A stretch of 5,586 nucleotides of DNA from Gemmatimonadota bacterium (GTDB lineage Bacteria > Gemmatimonadota > Gemmatimonadetes > Gemmatimonadales > Gemmatimonadaceae). The stretch is taken from assembly GCA_028287225.1 (NCBI GenBank), contig JAQBPZ010000373.1, forward strand, positions 1-5,586. Reading direction: 5' to 3'. How positions within the stretch are numbered: the stretch's first letter is position 1; every line of letters starts with the position of its first letter. The notes below the pieces were generated by a model that worked only from the letters and a program-made list of their open reading frames with translations, was not told where the DNA came from and did no database searches. The translations under genes were made by a program, and so were the position numbers. Positions 1 to 5,586 of this stretch are shown here, piece after piece.

Positions 1-255
1 GCGTCCGCCCTGGCACGCGTGCGCTGGGACGACGCCGCGCGCCGGCGTGCCAGGTCGCGCGGGCTGCTCGCCGACGGCGAGCTGGCCCTCTCGACGAACG
101 AGCGCGCGGGGGCGCGACGCTGCTTCCTGTCCGCCCTCGCGCTCGGTGCCGCGCCGGGCGACCGGCTGCTCGCCCTCCTCGGCCTCGCCTCCGCCGCGAC
201 GGGGGTGAACTTCGTGTCACGCGCGATGAGCCTGCGCCAGCGCCTGCGCGCCTGA
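1..255 (+). CDS. C-terminal end of a probable family 2 glycosyltransferase (5' truncated)
   Basis: The reading frame is open from the first base and ends at TGA 253-255, giving the last 84 residues of a protein whose beginning lies left of the window. A GTG at 19 is in frame, but nothing supports it as a start, and the frame continues to the edge. The tail is rich in Ala, Arg and Leu and predicted helical. It contains a pattern of the type 'G-(x)n-AGARRCFLSALALGAAPGDRLLALLGL', seen here at about residues 34-63 of the fragment. In my knowledge of the families, such TPR-like helical tails are common at the C-terminus of GT2 glycosyltransferases in polysaccharide loci. The catalytic GT-A domain is not visible, so this assignment is inference from the tail and the context. 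It is convergent with the GT4 gene and belongs to a different transcription unit from the five minus-strand genes. Confidence 0.5.
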   Translation, partial: ASALARVRWDDAARRRARSRGLLADGELALSTNERAGARRCFLSALALGAAPGDRLLALLGLASAATGVNFVSRAMSLRQRLRA

Positions 256-267
256 GCCGGCGCGGCT
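255..267. other. Short hairpin at the convergent gene ends
   Basis: AGCCG (255-259) and CGGCT (263-267) are perfect inverted repeats around a 3-nt GCG loop. They cover the 10-bp gap between the plus-strand stop (253-255) and the minus-strand stop (266-268). The stem is only 5 bp and neither strand has a following T-tract, so it is at most a weak bidirectional transcription end and may be coincidental. Confidence 0.2.
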
Positions 268-1435
268 ATGCGGGCGGCAGGCGGAGCAGTTCGGCATAGC
301 TGCGCTCCGCGAGCGCGGTGGTGTGCTGCTCACGGTTGCCCCGCATGACCTCCGCGCGGGCGGCCTCGATGACGCGATGGCGGAGGGCATCGTCGGTGAC
401 CAGGACCGTGATCGCGCGCGCGATCGCGGCGGGGTCCGACGGTGGCACGAGCAGACCCGTCTCCCGGTCCACGACGAGCTCCGGGGTGCCACCCGTCGCG
501 GTGGCGACCACGGGGGTGCCGGCCATCATCGCCTGCACTACCGACGTGGCGTACGGCTCGTCGTCCCGCGTCGCGAGCACGAAGATGTCGAACAGGCGGT
601 AGTACGTCGCCTCCGCCCGCTGGAACCCGGCGAAGGTGACGAACCCCCATCCGCGGCTCGCCACGAGGTCGCGGAGCTGGTCCTCGACGTCGTTCGGCTG
701 TCCGCGCCCGGTGCCGGCGACGAGCAGCTTCACGCGCGCGTCGCACGGCTGCAGCGACGCCACCGCATCGATCACGTCGCCGGCACCCTTCTCGGCCACC
801 AGCCGCCCCATGAACCCCACGACGACGTCGGTGTCGGAGTAGCCCCATCGCGCGCGCTCGGCGGCCACGGCGTCGGGCGAGAGGGCGCGCAGCTCGGCGT
901 CCATGCCGGTGCCCACGTGGATGACCTCGAACCGAGGGTCGCCCGCGCCCCCGTAGTAGCGCCGGATCGCCTCCGCCACGCAGAAGATCCGGGACGCGCG
1001 GCGTCGAAAGGCGCGAAACACCAGGCGGTTGAACAGGAAGTCGCGCGTCCACCACACGAGCGGGACGCCGGTGCCCACGAGCGCGGGCACCGCGAGGTAC
1101 GCGGCGCGCGAGGTGTTGGCGACCACGAGCTCCACGCCGAGCCGACGCACCAGCCCGCGGATGCCCATGGCGGCGCGGAGGAGCCGGAGCGGTACCGCCG
1201 GGTGAAACCGCCGGAGGCGCGGCATCTCGACGAGGTGCACCTCCGCGCCGGCGTCGCGGTAGAGGGCGACGAGCGACGGCACGCGGTCGGTGCACGCGAC
1301 GATCGGCCGGAACCGCTCGCGATCCAGCGCGCGGAGGTGGTGCACGAGCGCGAGCTGGGCGCCGCCCACGGCCTCCGTGTGGTCCATGAACAGGATGGGC
1401 CGCGGCGCGGCGGCACCGGGCACCGGGCTGCTCAC
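266..1435 (-). CDS. Family 4 (GT-B fold) glycosyltransferase
   Basis: This 389-residue cytosolic enzyme should transfer a sugar from a nucleotide donor to a growing lipid-linked oligosaccharide. An N-terminal Rossmann half begins with ILFMDH and the glycine loop GGAQ (residues 24-27), typical of the acceptor domain (Glycosyltransf_4). The C-terminal donor domain has GFMGRLVAEKG (207-217), whose R211 and K216 match the diphosphate-binding pair. It is followed by LFDIFVLATR (281-290), the DDEPYATSVVQAM block (291-303) and GTPVVATATGGTPELV. The usual second Glu of the EX7E motif is Gln here (E293, Q301). I chose GTG 1435-1433 as start because it overlaps the upstream TGA in a GTGA junction and places the first beta strand about 13 residues in. 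The frame stays open to 1957, but that extension is out-of-frame methyltransferase sequence. No Shine-Dalgarno sequence precedes the GTG, so translational coupling is likely. Donor and acceptor sugars cannot be read from the sequence. Confidence 0.92.
   Translation of the reverse strand: MSSPVPGAAAPRPILFMDHTEAVGGAQLALVHHLRALDRERFRPIVACTDRVPSLVALYRDAGAEVHLVEMPRLRRFHPAVPLRLLRAAMGIRGLVRRLGVELVVANTSRAAYLAVPALVGTGVPLVWWTRDFLFNRLVFRAFRRRASRIFCVAEAIRRYYGGAGDPRFEVIHVGTGMDAELRALSPDAVAAERARWGYSDTDVVVGFMGRLVAEKGAGDVIDAVASLQPCDARVKLLVAGTGRGQPNDVEDQLRDLVASRGWGFVTFAGFQRAEATYYRLFDIFVLATRDDEPYATSVVQAMMAGTPVVATATGGTPELVVDRETGLLVPPSDPAAIARAITVLVTDDALRHRVIEAARAEVMRGNREQHTTALAERSYAELLRLPPA
1432..1435 (-). other. 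GTGA stop/start overlap, methyltransferase to GT4
   Basis: On the minus strand the bases read GTGA: GTG starts the GT4 gene and TGA ends the methyltransferase. The 20 bases upstream are C-rich on the coding strand, with no purine-rich ribosome binding site. The GT4 gene therefore probably depends on termination-reinitiation from its upstream neighbour. Confidence 0.7.
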
Positions 1436-2193
1436 CGCGGGGGCAGACCGGTGCGGGCGCGCGGACGCCACTCCATCGTGATGCCGTATCGCAGGGGGGC
1501 GGGCAGCGACCGATAGAGGATGTTCATGATGGCTCCGACGATCGGCCGCGGCCGGTTGCCGGCCGCGGTGTGGAGTCCGTAGCGCATGTCGAAGTAGCAC
1601 TCGTTGAGCGTGCGTCGCACCTCGAACCCCGCGTCGCGCGCCAGCCCGCGCAGCTCGGCCGCCGTGTACTCGCGGAAGTGCCCGGGGTCGGTGGGGTCGA
1701 GGCGGATCATCTCGTACGGGTTCCGACCGAGCAGGAGCTTGATGCGCTTCGTGAGCCCGGCGGCGTTCGGCGTCTGCAGCAGCAGCAGCCCGTCGTCCTT
1801 CAGCAGGCTCCGGATGAACCGGAGCACGAGCTGCGGTGCGGTGTGCAGGTGCTCGATCACCTCCGCCATCACGATCACGTCGTAGCGCGGCAGGTCGCGG
1901 CGCCAGACGGCGGGATCCTGGCTGGCGTTGAGGTCGAACACGTAGTGCCGTCCCCATTGCGTATCGTGATCCTCCCCGAAGCCGAGCGAGTCCACGGTGC
2001 AGCCGAAGCGATCGTGGATGAAGCCCGTCAGCCGGGAGAGGCCGATGTCCAGGACGCGCGTCTCCGGCGTGAGCCCCGCCTCCGCGAGCCGGTCGAGCAC
2101 GTACACATACCTCGGCGCGTGAAACGCGACGTAGCCGTCGTCGTCGCCACGGATGTCGCGCACCGTGAGTCGCGCGGGTGGTCGGTTGGTCAT
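1432..2193 (-). CDS. Class I SAM-dependent methyltransferase, polysaccharide-locus type
   Basis: This 253-residue protein has the Rossmann-like fold of the Methyltransf_11/23 group and probably O-methylates a sugar or glycan intermediate in the cytoplasm. The SAM-binding motif I region is RVLDIGLSRLTGFI (residues 46-59). It has DxG but lacks the full GxGxG loop; a related DxGxSxLT variant is one I recall from other methyltransferases of such loci. Motif II is YDVIVMAEVIEHL (104-116), with the EHL signature. Motif III is LLKDDGLLLLQTPN (130-143). GHFREYTAAELRGLARDAGF (171-190) is the usual C-terminal signature 'H.reyt..El..ll..aGF'. Start ATG 2193-2191 overlaps the TGA of the GT9 gene as ATGA. 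A longer open frame to 2667 runs through the GT9 gene in another frame and is not credible. The gene carries a strong internal hairpin at 1546-1568. The substrate is unknown. Confidence 0.9.
   Translation of the reverse strand: MTNRPPARLTVRDIRGDDDGYVAFHAPRYVYVLDRLAEAGLTPETRVLDIGLSRLTGFIHDRFGCTVDSLGFGEDHDTQWGRHYVFDLNASQDPAVWRRDLPRYDVIVMAEVIEHLHTAPQLVLRFIRSLLKDDGLLLLQTPNAAGLTKRIKLLLGRNPYEMIRLDPTDPGHFREYTAAELRGLARDAGFEVRRTLNECYFDMRYGLHTAAGNRPRPIVGAIMNILYRSLPAPLRYGITMEWRPRARTGLPPR
1546..1568. repeat. Perfect 10-bp GC-only inverted repeat inside the methyltransferase gene
   Basis: CCGCGGCCGG (1546-1555) and CCGGCCGCGG (1559-1568) are exact reverse complements around the loop TTG (1556-1558), or CAA in the mRNA of the operon. 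The repeat encodes roughly residues A210 to R216 of the methyltransferase and ends 111 bp upstream of the GT4 start. No U-tract follows on the minus strand, so it does not look like an intrinsic terminator. Any role in pausing or mRNA stability is inference. Confidence 0.6.
2190..2193 (-). other. ATGA stop/start overlap, GT9 to methyltransferase
   Basis: The minus strand reads ATGA: ATG starts the methyltransferase and TGA ends the GT9 gene. GGTGA lies just upstream but only one base from the ATG, too close for normal Shine-Dalgarno spacing. Coupled translation is the simplest reading, and the overlap is the main support for this start. Confidence 0.7.
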
Positions 2194-3242
2194 GTCACCG
2201 AGGTGAGCGCCGCGGCGCGTCGGTCGGGCGACGCGAGCATCGCGGTCGCGTGACGCAGGACGTCGCGCACGGCGATGCCCTGCATGCACAGGTTGTCGGC
2301 GCAGGCGGCGAACTCGCGCCCGTCGTAGCATGGCCGACAGGCGAGATCCCCCCCGCCCCACAGCGCGACGGTGTCCTCCTGCTCCACCACCGACTTCGAC
2401 GGGATCGTGGGCCCGAAGAGGGCGAGGATCGGCGCGCGCACCAGTCGCGACAGGTGCAGCAGTCCCGTGTCGTGCACGACCACCAGCCGCGCGTCGGCGA
2501 GCAGCGCGAGCGTGCCGGCGATTCCATGCGCGCCGATCTCGTCGCGCACGCCCACCCCCTGGAAGAACGGCCGCACCCACGCGTCGCCGGCGTCCCCCAC
2601 GAGGGTCACCGGGTGTCCGGCCGCGAGCAGGGCGACGGCGACGTCCCGGTACCGCTCCACGGGCCATCGCCGCAGCACGTCCTCCCGCAGCACGTTCCGC
2701 GTGCCACCCGGCACGAGCACCACACCCACCCCCGCGCCCGTCTGGCGCGCGAGCCGGGGGCGCACGTCGGCCAGCGGCGGATGCCCCTGCACGGGGCCGC
2801 GCCGCGGGCCCTCGTCAAGCATGCGGGCATACTCGTCCCCGATGTAGCGCCCCGGGATGGGCAGCATGCCGTCCGATGGCAGGTGCTCCATCGCGCGCAT
2901 GCGCCCGGTGCGCACGGGCGTGAGCAGCAGCCGATAGCGGGTGTCCGCGTGGCCCAGCAGCGTGACGTCGAACCGACGGCGAACGAGCGTGCTCCACAGC
3001 CGCGTGACGGCCCGGAGCCGGCTGGCGACGCCGCCGCGGAGGATGCTCACCTCGTCCACCTCCAGCACCTCGTCCACGCCATCGAAGAGCCGGACCAGCT
3101 CGGCCACGCGGGTGCCACAGAGCCAGGTGACGTGCGCGCCCGGATCGCGCGCGCGGATGGCGCCGACGAGGGTGGACGCCATGGCGACGTCGCCCAGGGC
3201 GGCGAGCTTGACGATCAGGTACCGCGTGCCTGGATCAGCCAC
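2190..3242 (-). CDS. Family 9 glycosyltransferase (ADP-heptose:LPS heptosyltransferase-like)
   Basis: This 350-residue GT-B enzyme is close to the usual WaaC/WaaF size and is probably a cytosolic glycosyltransferase of core or surface-glycan assembly. The family signature at the N-terminus is IVKLAALGDV (residues 10-19), where the Asp of GDV matches the catalytic-base position known in WaaC. The C-terminal donor domain has VVLVPGG (174-180), RRWPVERY (191-198), VTLVGDAGD (212-220), the nucleotide-sugar signature VVHDTGLLHLSR (255-266) and LFGPTIPSKS (275-284). A cysteine pattern C302-x2-C305-x8-C314-x4-C319 follows; similar Cys-rich segments occur in WaaF-like GT9 proteins. The start is GTG 3242-3240, one base after the TGA of the upstream gene. 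It places the first beta strand at residue 8, as in other family members, although no ribosome binding site is evident. The actual donor may not be heptose, as GT9 members outside enteric LPS are diverse. Confidence 0.92.
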   Translation of the reverse strand: MADPGTRYLIVKLAALGDVAMASTLVGAIRARDPGAHVTWLCGTRVAELVRLFDGVDEVLEVDEVSILRGGVASRLRAVTRLWSTLVRRRFDVTLLGHADTRYRLLLTPVRTGRMRAMEHLPSDGMLPIPGRYIGDEYARMLDEGPRRGPVQGHPPLADVRPRLARQTGAGVGVVLVPGGTRNVLREDVLRRWPVERYRDVAVALLAAGHPVTLVGDAGDAWVRPFFQGVGVRDEIGAHGIAGTLALLADARLVVVHDTGLLHLSRLVRAPILALFGPTIPSKSVVEQEDTVALWGGGDLACRPCYDGREFAACADNLCMQGIAVRDVLRHATAMLASPDRRAAALTSVT

Positions 3243-3243
3243 G

Positions 3244-4671
3244 TCAGCCGACGACCCGCGCCTGCACCAGCAGCGGCCGGTTCGTGGCGCTGGCCCGCGG
3301 CACCACGCCGCGACGCATCGCGAACGTGAGCCCCCACAGCAGCCAGACCATCTCCATCACGAACGGCGTGAGCAGCGCGTTCACGAACAGGCTCTGCACG
3401 CAGAGGGCGACCGTGGCCACGCCGATTCCCGTGGCGAGCGCCTTCCACTCCGGGGGCGTGTTCTCGTCCCTCCACAGCGAGCGGCAGCGGCGAAGCACGA
3501 CGACCAGCATGCCGAGGTAGAGGGCGAGCCCGAGCAGCCCCGTCATCACCGCGATGAAGAGCAGCCCGCCGTCGACGGAAAACGACGATGCGCCGCGGAG
3601 CTCGAAGCCGTAGCGCTCCTGCACGTAGCCGTACGTGTTGAACCCGACGCCGATGAAGGGATGATCGAAGAACAGCCGGAGCGCCCGCAGCCAGTTCTCC
3701 ACGCGCGACAGCGCCGAGGCGTCGACGGTGAACTTGTTGTACGTGCTCGCGTACTGCACGATCTTCGGCAGTCCGGCGAGGGCCAGCAGCAGCACGCCAC
3801 CGCCCACTTTCATGAGCCGCCGCGACACGCCGTGGATGCTGATGATCAGCAGGCCGCCGAGCATGAGCCCCAGGAAGGAGCTGCGCGAGAGGGACGCCAC
3901 CAGGGCGGCGAACAGCAGGAGCGGCTTCCAGAACGGCAGCCGCTCGCCCGACGCGAGCTGCGCCAGGTGAATCAGCAGCACGAGCAGGATCATCGAGCCG
4001 GCGATGTTGGGCTCGAGCACCGTGGACACGAGCCGATGCCCCTGCTCGTCCCAGTCCTGGTACACGCGTGACTCGGGATACACGAGCTGCGCGAAGTGCG
4101 GGAGGAAGATCGACTGCACGATCCCGAACGCGGCGAAGATGAGGATCATCGTCTCGAGCGCCTTCCACACCGCCTGCACGTCCCCGGCGCGCACCACGTT
4201 GATCACCACGAGGTAGGTGCCGAAGTACACGCTCCACCGGGCGAGATACGCGAGGCTGATCACGAGCTGGAGCCCGTCCAGCCCGAAGCGCGGGATGGCG
4301 AGGATCGCCGAGATCGCCCCGACCGAGATGAAGAGGAGCCCGAGTCCCCCCACCCAGTCGATGAGGAACTGCCGCGACGCCAGGGCGGTGACCAGCCCGA
4401 CGCCGAGCAGCGCCATGACGAACAGGTCGTTGACGAGCAGGGGCGCCTCGCTCGCCCCGGTCGACAGCACCGGGACACGCCCGAGCTGTCCGACGAGGAT
4501 CATGAGCACGGCGATGCGGACGACGAGCAGCGGCCGGAAGTGCCAGACGGGCAGCGCCGCGCGCGCCGGCACGATCCTCGGCGTGGGACGCACCACTGGC
4601 GCATCGGGACGCGCGATGGCGCCCCGTGCCACGATGGCGCTATCCCGCGAGTGCGCCACGCGCGTCCCCAT
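3244..4671 (-). CDS. Polytopic O-antigen ligase/polymerase-like protein (Wzy_C family)
   Basis: This 475-residue inner-membrane protein has about ten to twelve hydrophobic segments, from roughly residue 47 to 451. It should polymerise lipid-linked repeat units or ligate them to an acceptor at the periplasmic face. Typical family features are RLVSTVLEPNIAGSMI (213-228), SLSRSSFLGLMLGG (260-273), then a large periplasmic loop ending in R323-VENWLRALRLFFDHPFIGVG (to about 343), the Wzy_C signature. The conserved arginines at 213, 263 and 323 fit the arginine-dependent mechanism known for WaaL/Wzy. The sequence does not settle polymerase versus ligase; position directly after a Wzz/GumC-like gene favours polymerase. 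ATG 4671 overlaps the upstream gene by 32 bp and gives an Arg/Ala-rich cytosolic leader of about 45 residues. A GTG at 4632-4630, seven bases after the upstream TAG, is an equally plausible start and would remove 13 residues. Neither has a strong ribosome binding site. Confidence 0.88.
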   Translation of the reverse strand: MGTRVAHSRDSAIVARGAIARPDAPVVRPTPRIVPARAALPVWHFRPLLVVRIAVLMILVGQLGRVPVLSTGASEAPLLVNDLFVMALLGVGLVTALASRQFLIDWVGGLGLLFISVGAISAILAIPRFGLDGLQLVISLAYLARWSVYFGTYLVVINVVRAGDVQAVWKALETMILIFAAFGIVQSIFLPHFAQLVYPESRVYQDWDEQGHRLVSTVLEPNIAGSMILLVLLIHLAQLASGERLPFWKPLLLFAALVASLSRSSFLGLMLGGLLIISIHGVSRRLMKVGGGVLLLALAGLPKIVQYASTYNKFTVDASALSRVENWLRALRLFFDHPFIGVGFNTYGYVQERYGFELRGASSFSVDGGLLFIAVMTGLLGLALYLGMLVVVLRRCRSLWRDENTPPEWKALATGIGVATVALCVQSLFVNALLTPFVMEMVWLLWGLTFAMRRGVVPRASATNRPLLVQARVVG

Positions 4672-5586
4672 CGCTCAGCACGACGCCGGCGCACGGGATG
4701 TCCAGGCGCCGGAGCGTATCCAGCGCGCCCACCAGCTCACGGCGGTTCACCCGGCGCGACGGGGCGACGAGCAGCACGGCGCGCGAGTCGCTCAGCGCCG
4801 CCGCGGTGGAATCGGCGGCGAGCCCGGGCAGCCGCACCACCACGAGCCCGTGCTCCTTTTCCATGCGCGCGATGATCCCGCCGATGCTCGCCCCCACCGG
4901 CGCCGGCGACGGCGGTCCCGTGAGATCGAGGATGGTGGCGGTCTCGCCGCGCGCCAGCGCGGTGTCGGCCAGACGTTCGGCCACGCGCGCGGTCTCCACC
5001 CCCGGCTCCACCGGAATCAGGAGCACGGTGCGCACCGCTGCGCGTCCCGCCATCAGCAGCGGCGTGCGCGGGTCGAACCGGAGCGCCGGCACGCCGAGGG
5101 AGCGCTCGATCGCGTACTGGTCCTCGAAGTACCGGCCGTGCGACCCTCCGACCAGCGCCAGGAGGATTCCCACGATCAGCCCGGCACCGAGACCCACCCC
5201 CGCGGTGAGGACCGGGTCGGGGAAGAACACCTTGCGCGGCACGCGCGCAACGTCGAGCCCGCGCACGTCGCCGCCCTCGGCCACCGTGTTCAGCTGCGCC
5301 TGCACCAGCTGCGTGCGCAGCGCGGTCTGCGTCGCGCTCAGGCGCTTGACCTCGCGCAGCAGGCGACCACCCTGCTCGGCGTTGCCGGGGAAGGCATCGA
5401 GGCGCGCGGTCATCACCGCCAGCTGCGAGCCGATCTCCTGCTTCTGCTTGCGGAGCGACGCCTGGTACGAGCGCGCCAGGGGGAGCAGCTGGCCCTCCAC
5501 GTCGACGATGCTCTTCGAGAGCGCGATCACCTCGGGGTCCGTCTCCATGCGACGCTCGAGCAGTCGCGTGCGCTCGGTCTCCATGC
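4640..5586 (-). CDS. Wzz/GumC-type chain-length protein with degenerate BY-kinase-like tail (5' truncated)
   Basis: The visible part is 314 residues from the ATG at 5584; the frame continues past the right edge, and the missing N-terminus should hold the first membrane helix and Wzz domain. Residues here are numbered from that internal Met. Residues 1-100 are a charged helical, probably coiled-coil periplasmic segment. GGDVRGLDVARVPRKVFFPDP (104-124) matches the GNVR/proline-rich region before the second transmembrane helix (about 125-147). After YFEDQYAIERSLGVPALRFDP (152-172), which resembles the linker of BY-kinases, comes a Rossmann-like cytoplasmic tail. At the Walker A position it reads PVEPGVETARVAE (191-203), without GKS/T. 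The Walker A' position is TILDLTG, and the Walker B position is VVVRLPG (248-254), without Asp. There is no tyrosine after residue 157. It would regulate glycan length or export, but its tail is unlikely to phosphorylate anything. The end at TAG 4642-4640 overlaps the next gene by 32 bp. Confidence 0.85.
   Translation of the reverse strand, partial: METERTRLLERRMETDPEVIALSKSIVDVEGQLLPLARSYQASLRKQKQEIGSQLAVMTARLDAFPGNAEQGGRLLREVKRLSATQTALRTQLVQAQLNTVAEGGDVRGLDVARVPRKVFFPDPVLTAGVGLGAGLIVGILLALVGGSHGRYFEDQYAIERSLGVPALRFDPRTPLLMAGRAAVRTVLLIPVEPGVETARVAERLADTALARGETATILDLTGPPSPAPVGASIGGIIARMEKEHGLVVVRLPGLAADSTAAALSDSRAVLLVAPSRRVNRRELVGALDTLRRLDIPCAGVVLSDGDARGALAG

Noticed and set aside
410..425. 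Perfect 16-bp self-complementary sequence GATCGCGCGCGCGATC
   Set aside because: It falls in the GT4 coding sequence for AIARAI and is explained by alternating GCG/CGC codons flanked by ATC. There is no loop for an RNA hairpin and no sign of an operator context.
323..1516. 397-codon open frame on the plus strand, antisense to the GT4 gene
   Set aside because: It is rich in Arg, His, Gly and Ala with no recognisable motif and mirrors the codon positions of a well-supported GT4 gene. Long antisense frames are expected at this GC content.
1436..1957. Possible N-terminal extension of the GT4 gene to 1957
   Set aside because: The extra sequence is out-of-frame methyltransferase coding sequence, low-complexity Arg/Ala. 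The GTGA junction at 1435 gives a normal GT4 N-terminus.
2194..2667. Possible N-terminal extension of the methyltransferase to 2667
   Set aside because: The added residues are an Arg/Gly-rich shadow of the GT9 gene. The ATGA junction at 2193 fits the operon pattern.
2178..3329. 383-codon open frame on the plus strand, antisense to the GT9 gene
   Set aside because: Composition is typical of an antisense shadow (His, Arg, Gln and Pro rich) with no domain. The minus strand has clear GT9 motifs over the same bases.
2941..4071. 376-codon open frame on the plus strand, opposite the membrane protein gene
   Set aside because: The product is a low-complexity Gln/His/Glu/Arg-rich string, as expected when a hydrophobic coding sequence is read from the other strand.
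4096..4875. 259-codon open frame on the plus strand across the overlap of the Wzz-like and Wzy-like genes
   Set aside because: It is charged and Arg/His/Asp-rich with no motif, and lies antisense to two supported coding regions.
3244..5586. Whether the window holds a new defence or mobile system
   Set aside because: Every gene fits a surface-polysaccharide locus, with no nuclease, recombinase, toxin-antitoxin pair, terminal repeats or CRISPR-like array on either strand.

Overview
The window is a slice of a surface-polysaccharide biosynthesis locus from a high-GC bacterium. Base composition is strongly GC-rich and GC at third codon positions is heavy throughout. A GT9 heptosyltransferase-type enzyme, a Wzy/ligase-type membrane protein and a Wzz/GumC-type protein together point to a diderm (Gram-negative envelope) organism. 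A Gemmatimonadota-like or comparable high-GC lineage would fit, but no marker gene in the window fixes the taxonomy.

Layout. Five genes lie on the minus strand and read from right to left: (1) a chain-length/export protein of the Wzz-GumC-BY-kinase type, cut by the right edge (4640-5586); (2) a polytopic O-antigen ligase/polymerase-like protein (3244-4671); (3) a GT9 glycosyltransferase (2190-3242); (4) a class I SAM-dependent methyltransferase (1432-2193); (5) a GT4 glycosyltransferase (266-1435). At the left edge, the 3' end of a plus-strand gene (1-255), probably the C-terminal tail of a family 2 glycosyltransferase, converges on the operon with only 10 bp between the stop codons. No RNA genes, mobile elements, CRISPR arrays or non-coding stretches longer than 10 bp were seen. 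The operon promoter must lie beyond the right edge.

How the genes work together. GT9, GT4 and the methyltransferase would build and decorate a lipid-linked oligosaccharide in the cytoplasm. The Wzy/WaaL-like protein would polymerise it or transfer it at the periplasmic face. The Wzz/GumC-like protein would set chain length or couple to export. All four junctions are overlapping or separated by 1 bp, which implies one co-translated operon.

The most interesting point is that the cytoplasmic tail of the Wzz-like protein is recognisably related to bacterial tyrosine kinases (BY-kinases) but is short and has lost every catalytic hallmark. It has no Walker A lysine, no Walker A'/B aspartate signatures and no tyrosine tail, so it reads as a pseudokinase. 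A perfect 10-bp GC-only hairpin inside the methyltransferase gene is a second, more modest item. Otherwise the region looks like an ordinary polysaccharide cluster, and I do not see a clearly novel system.
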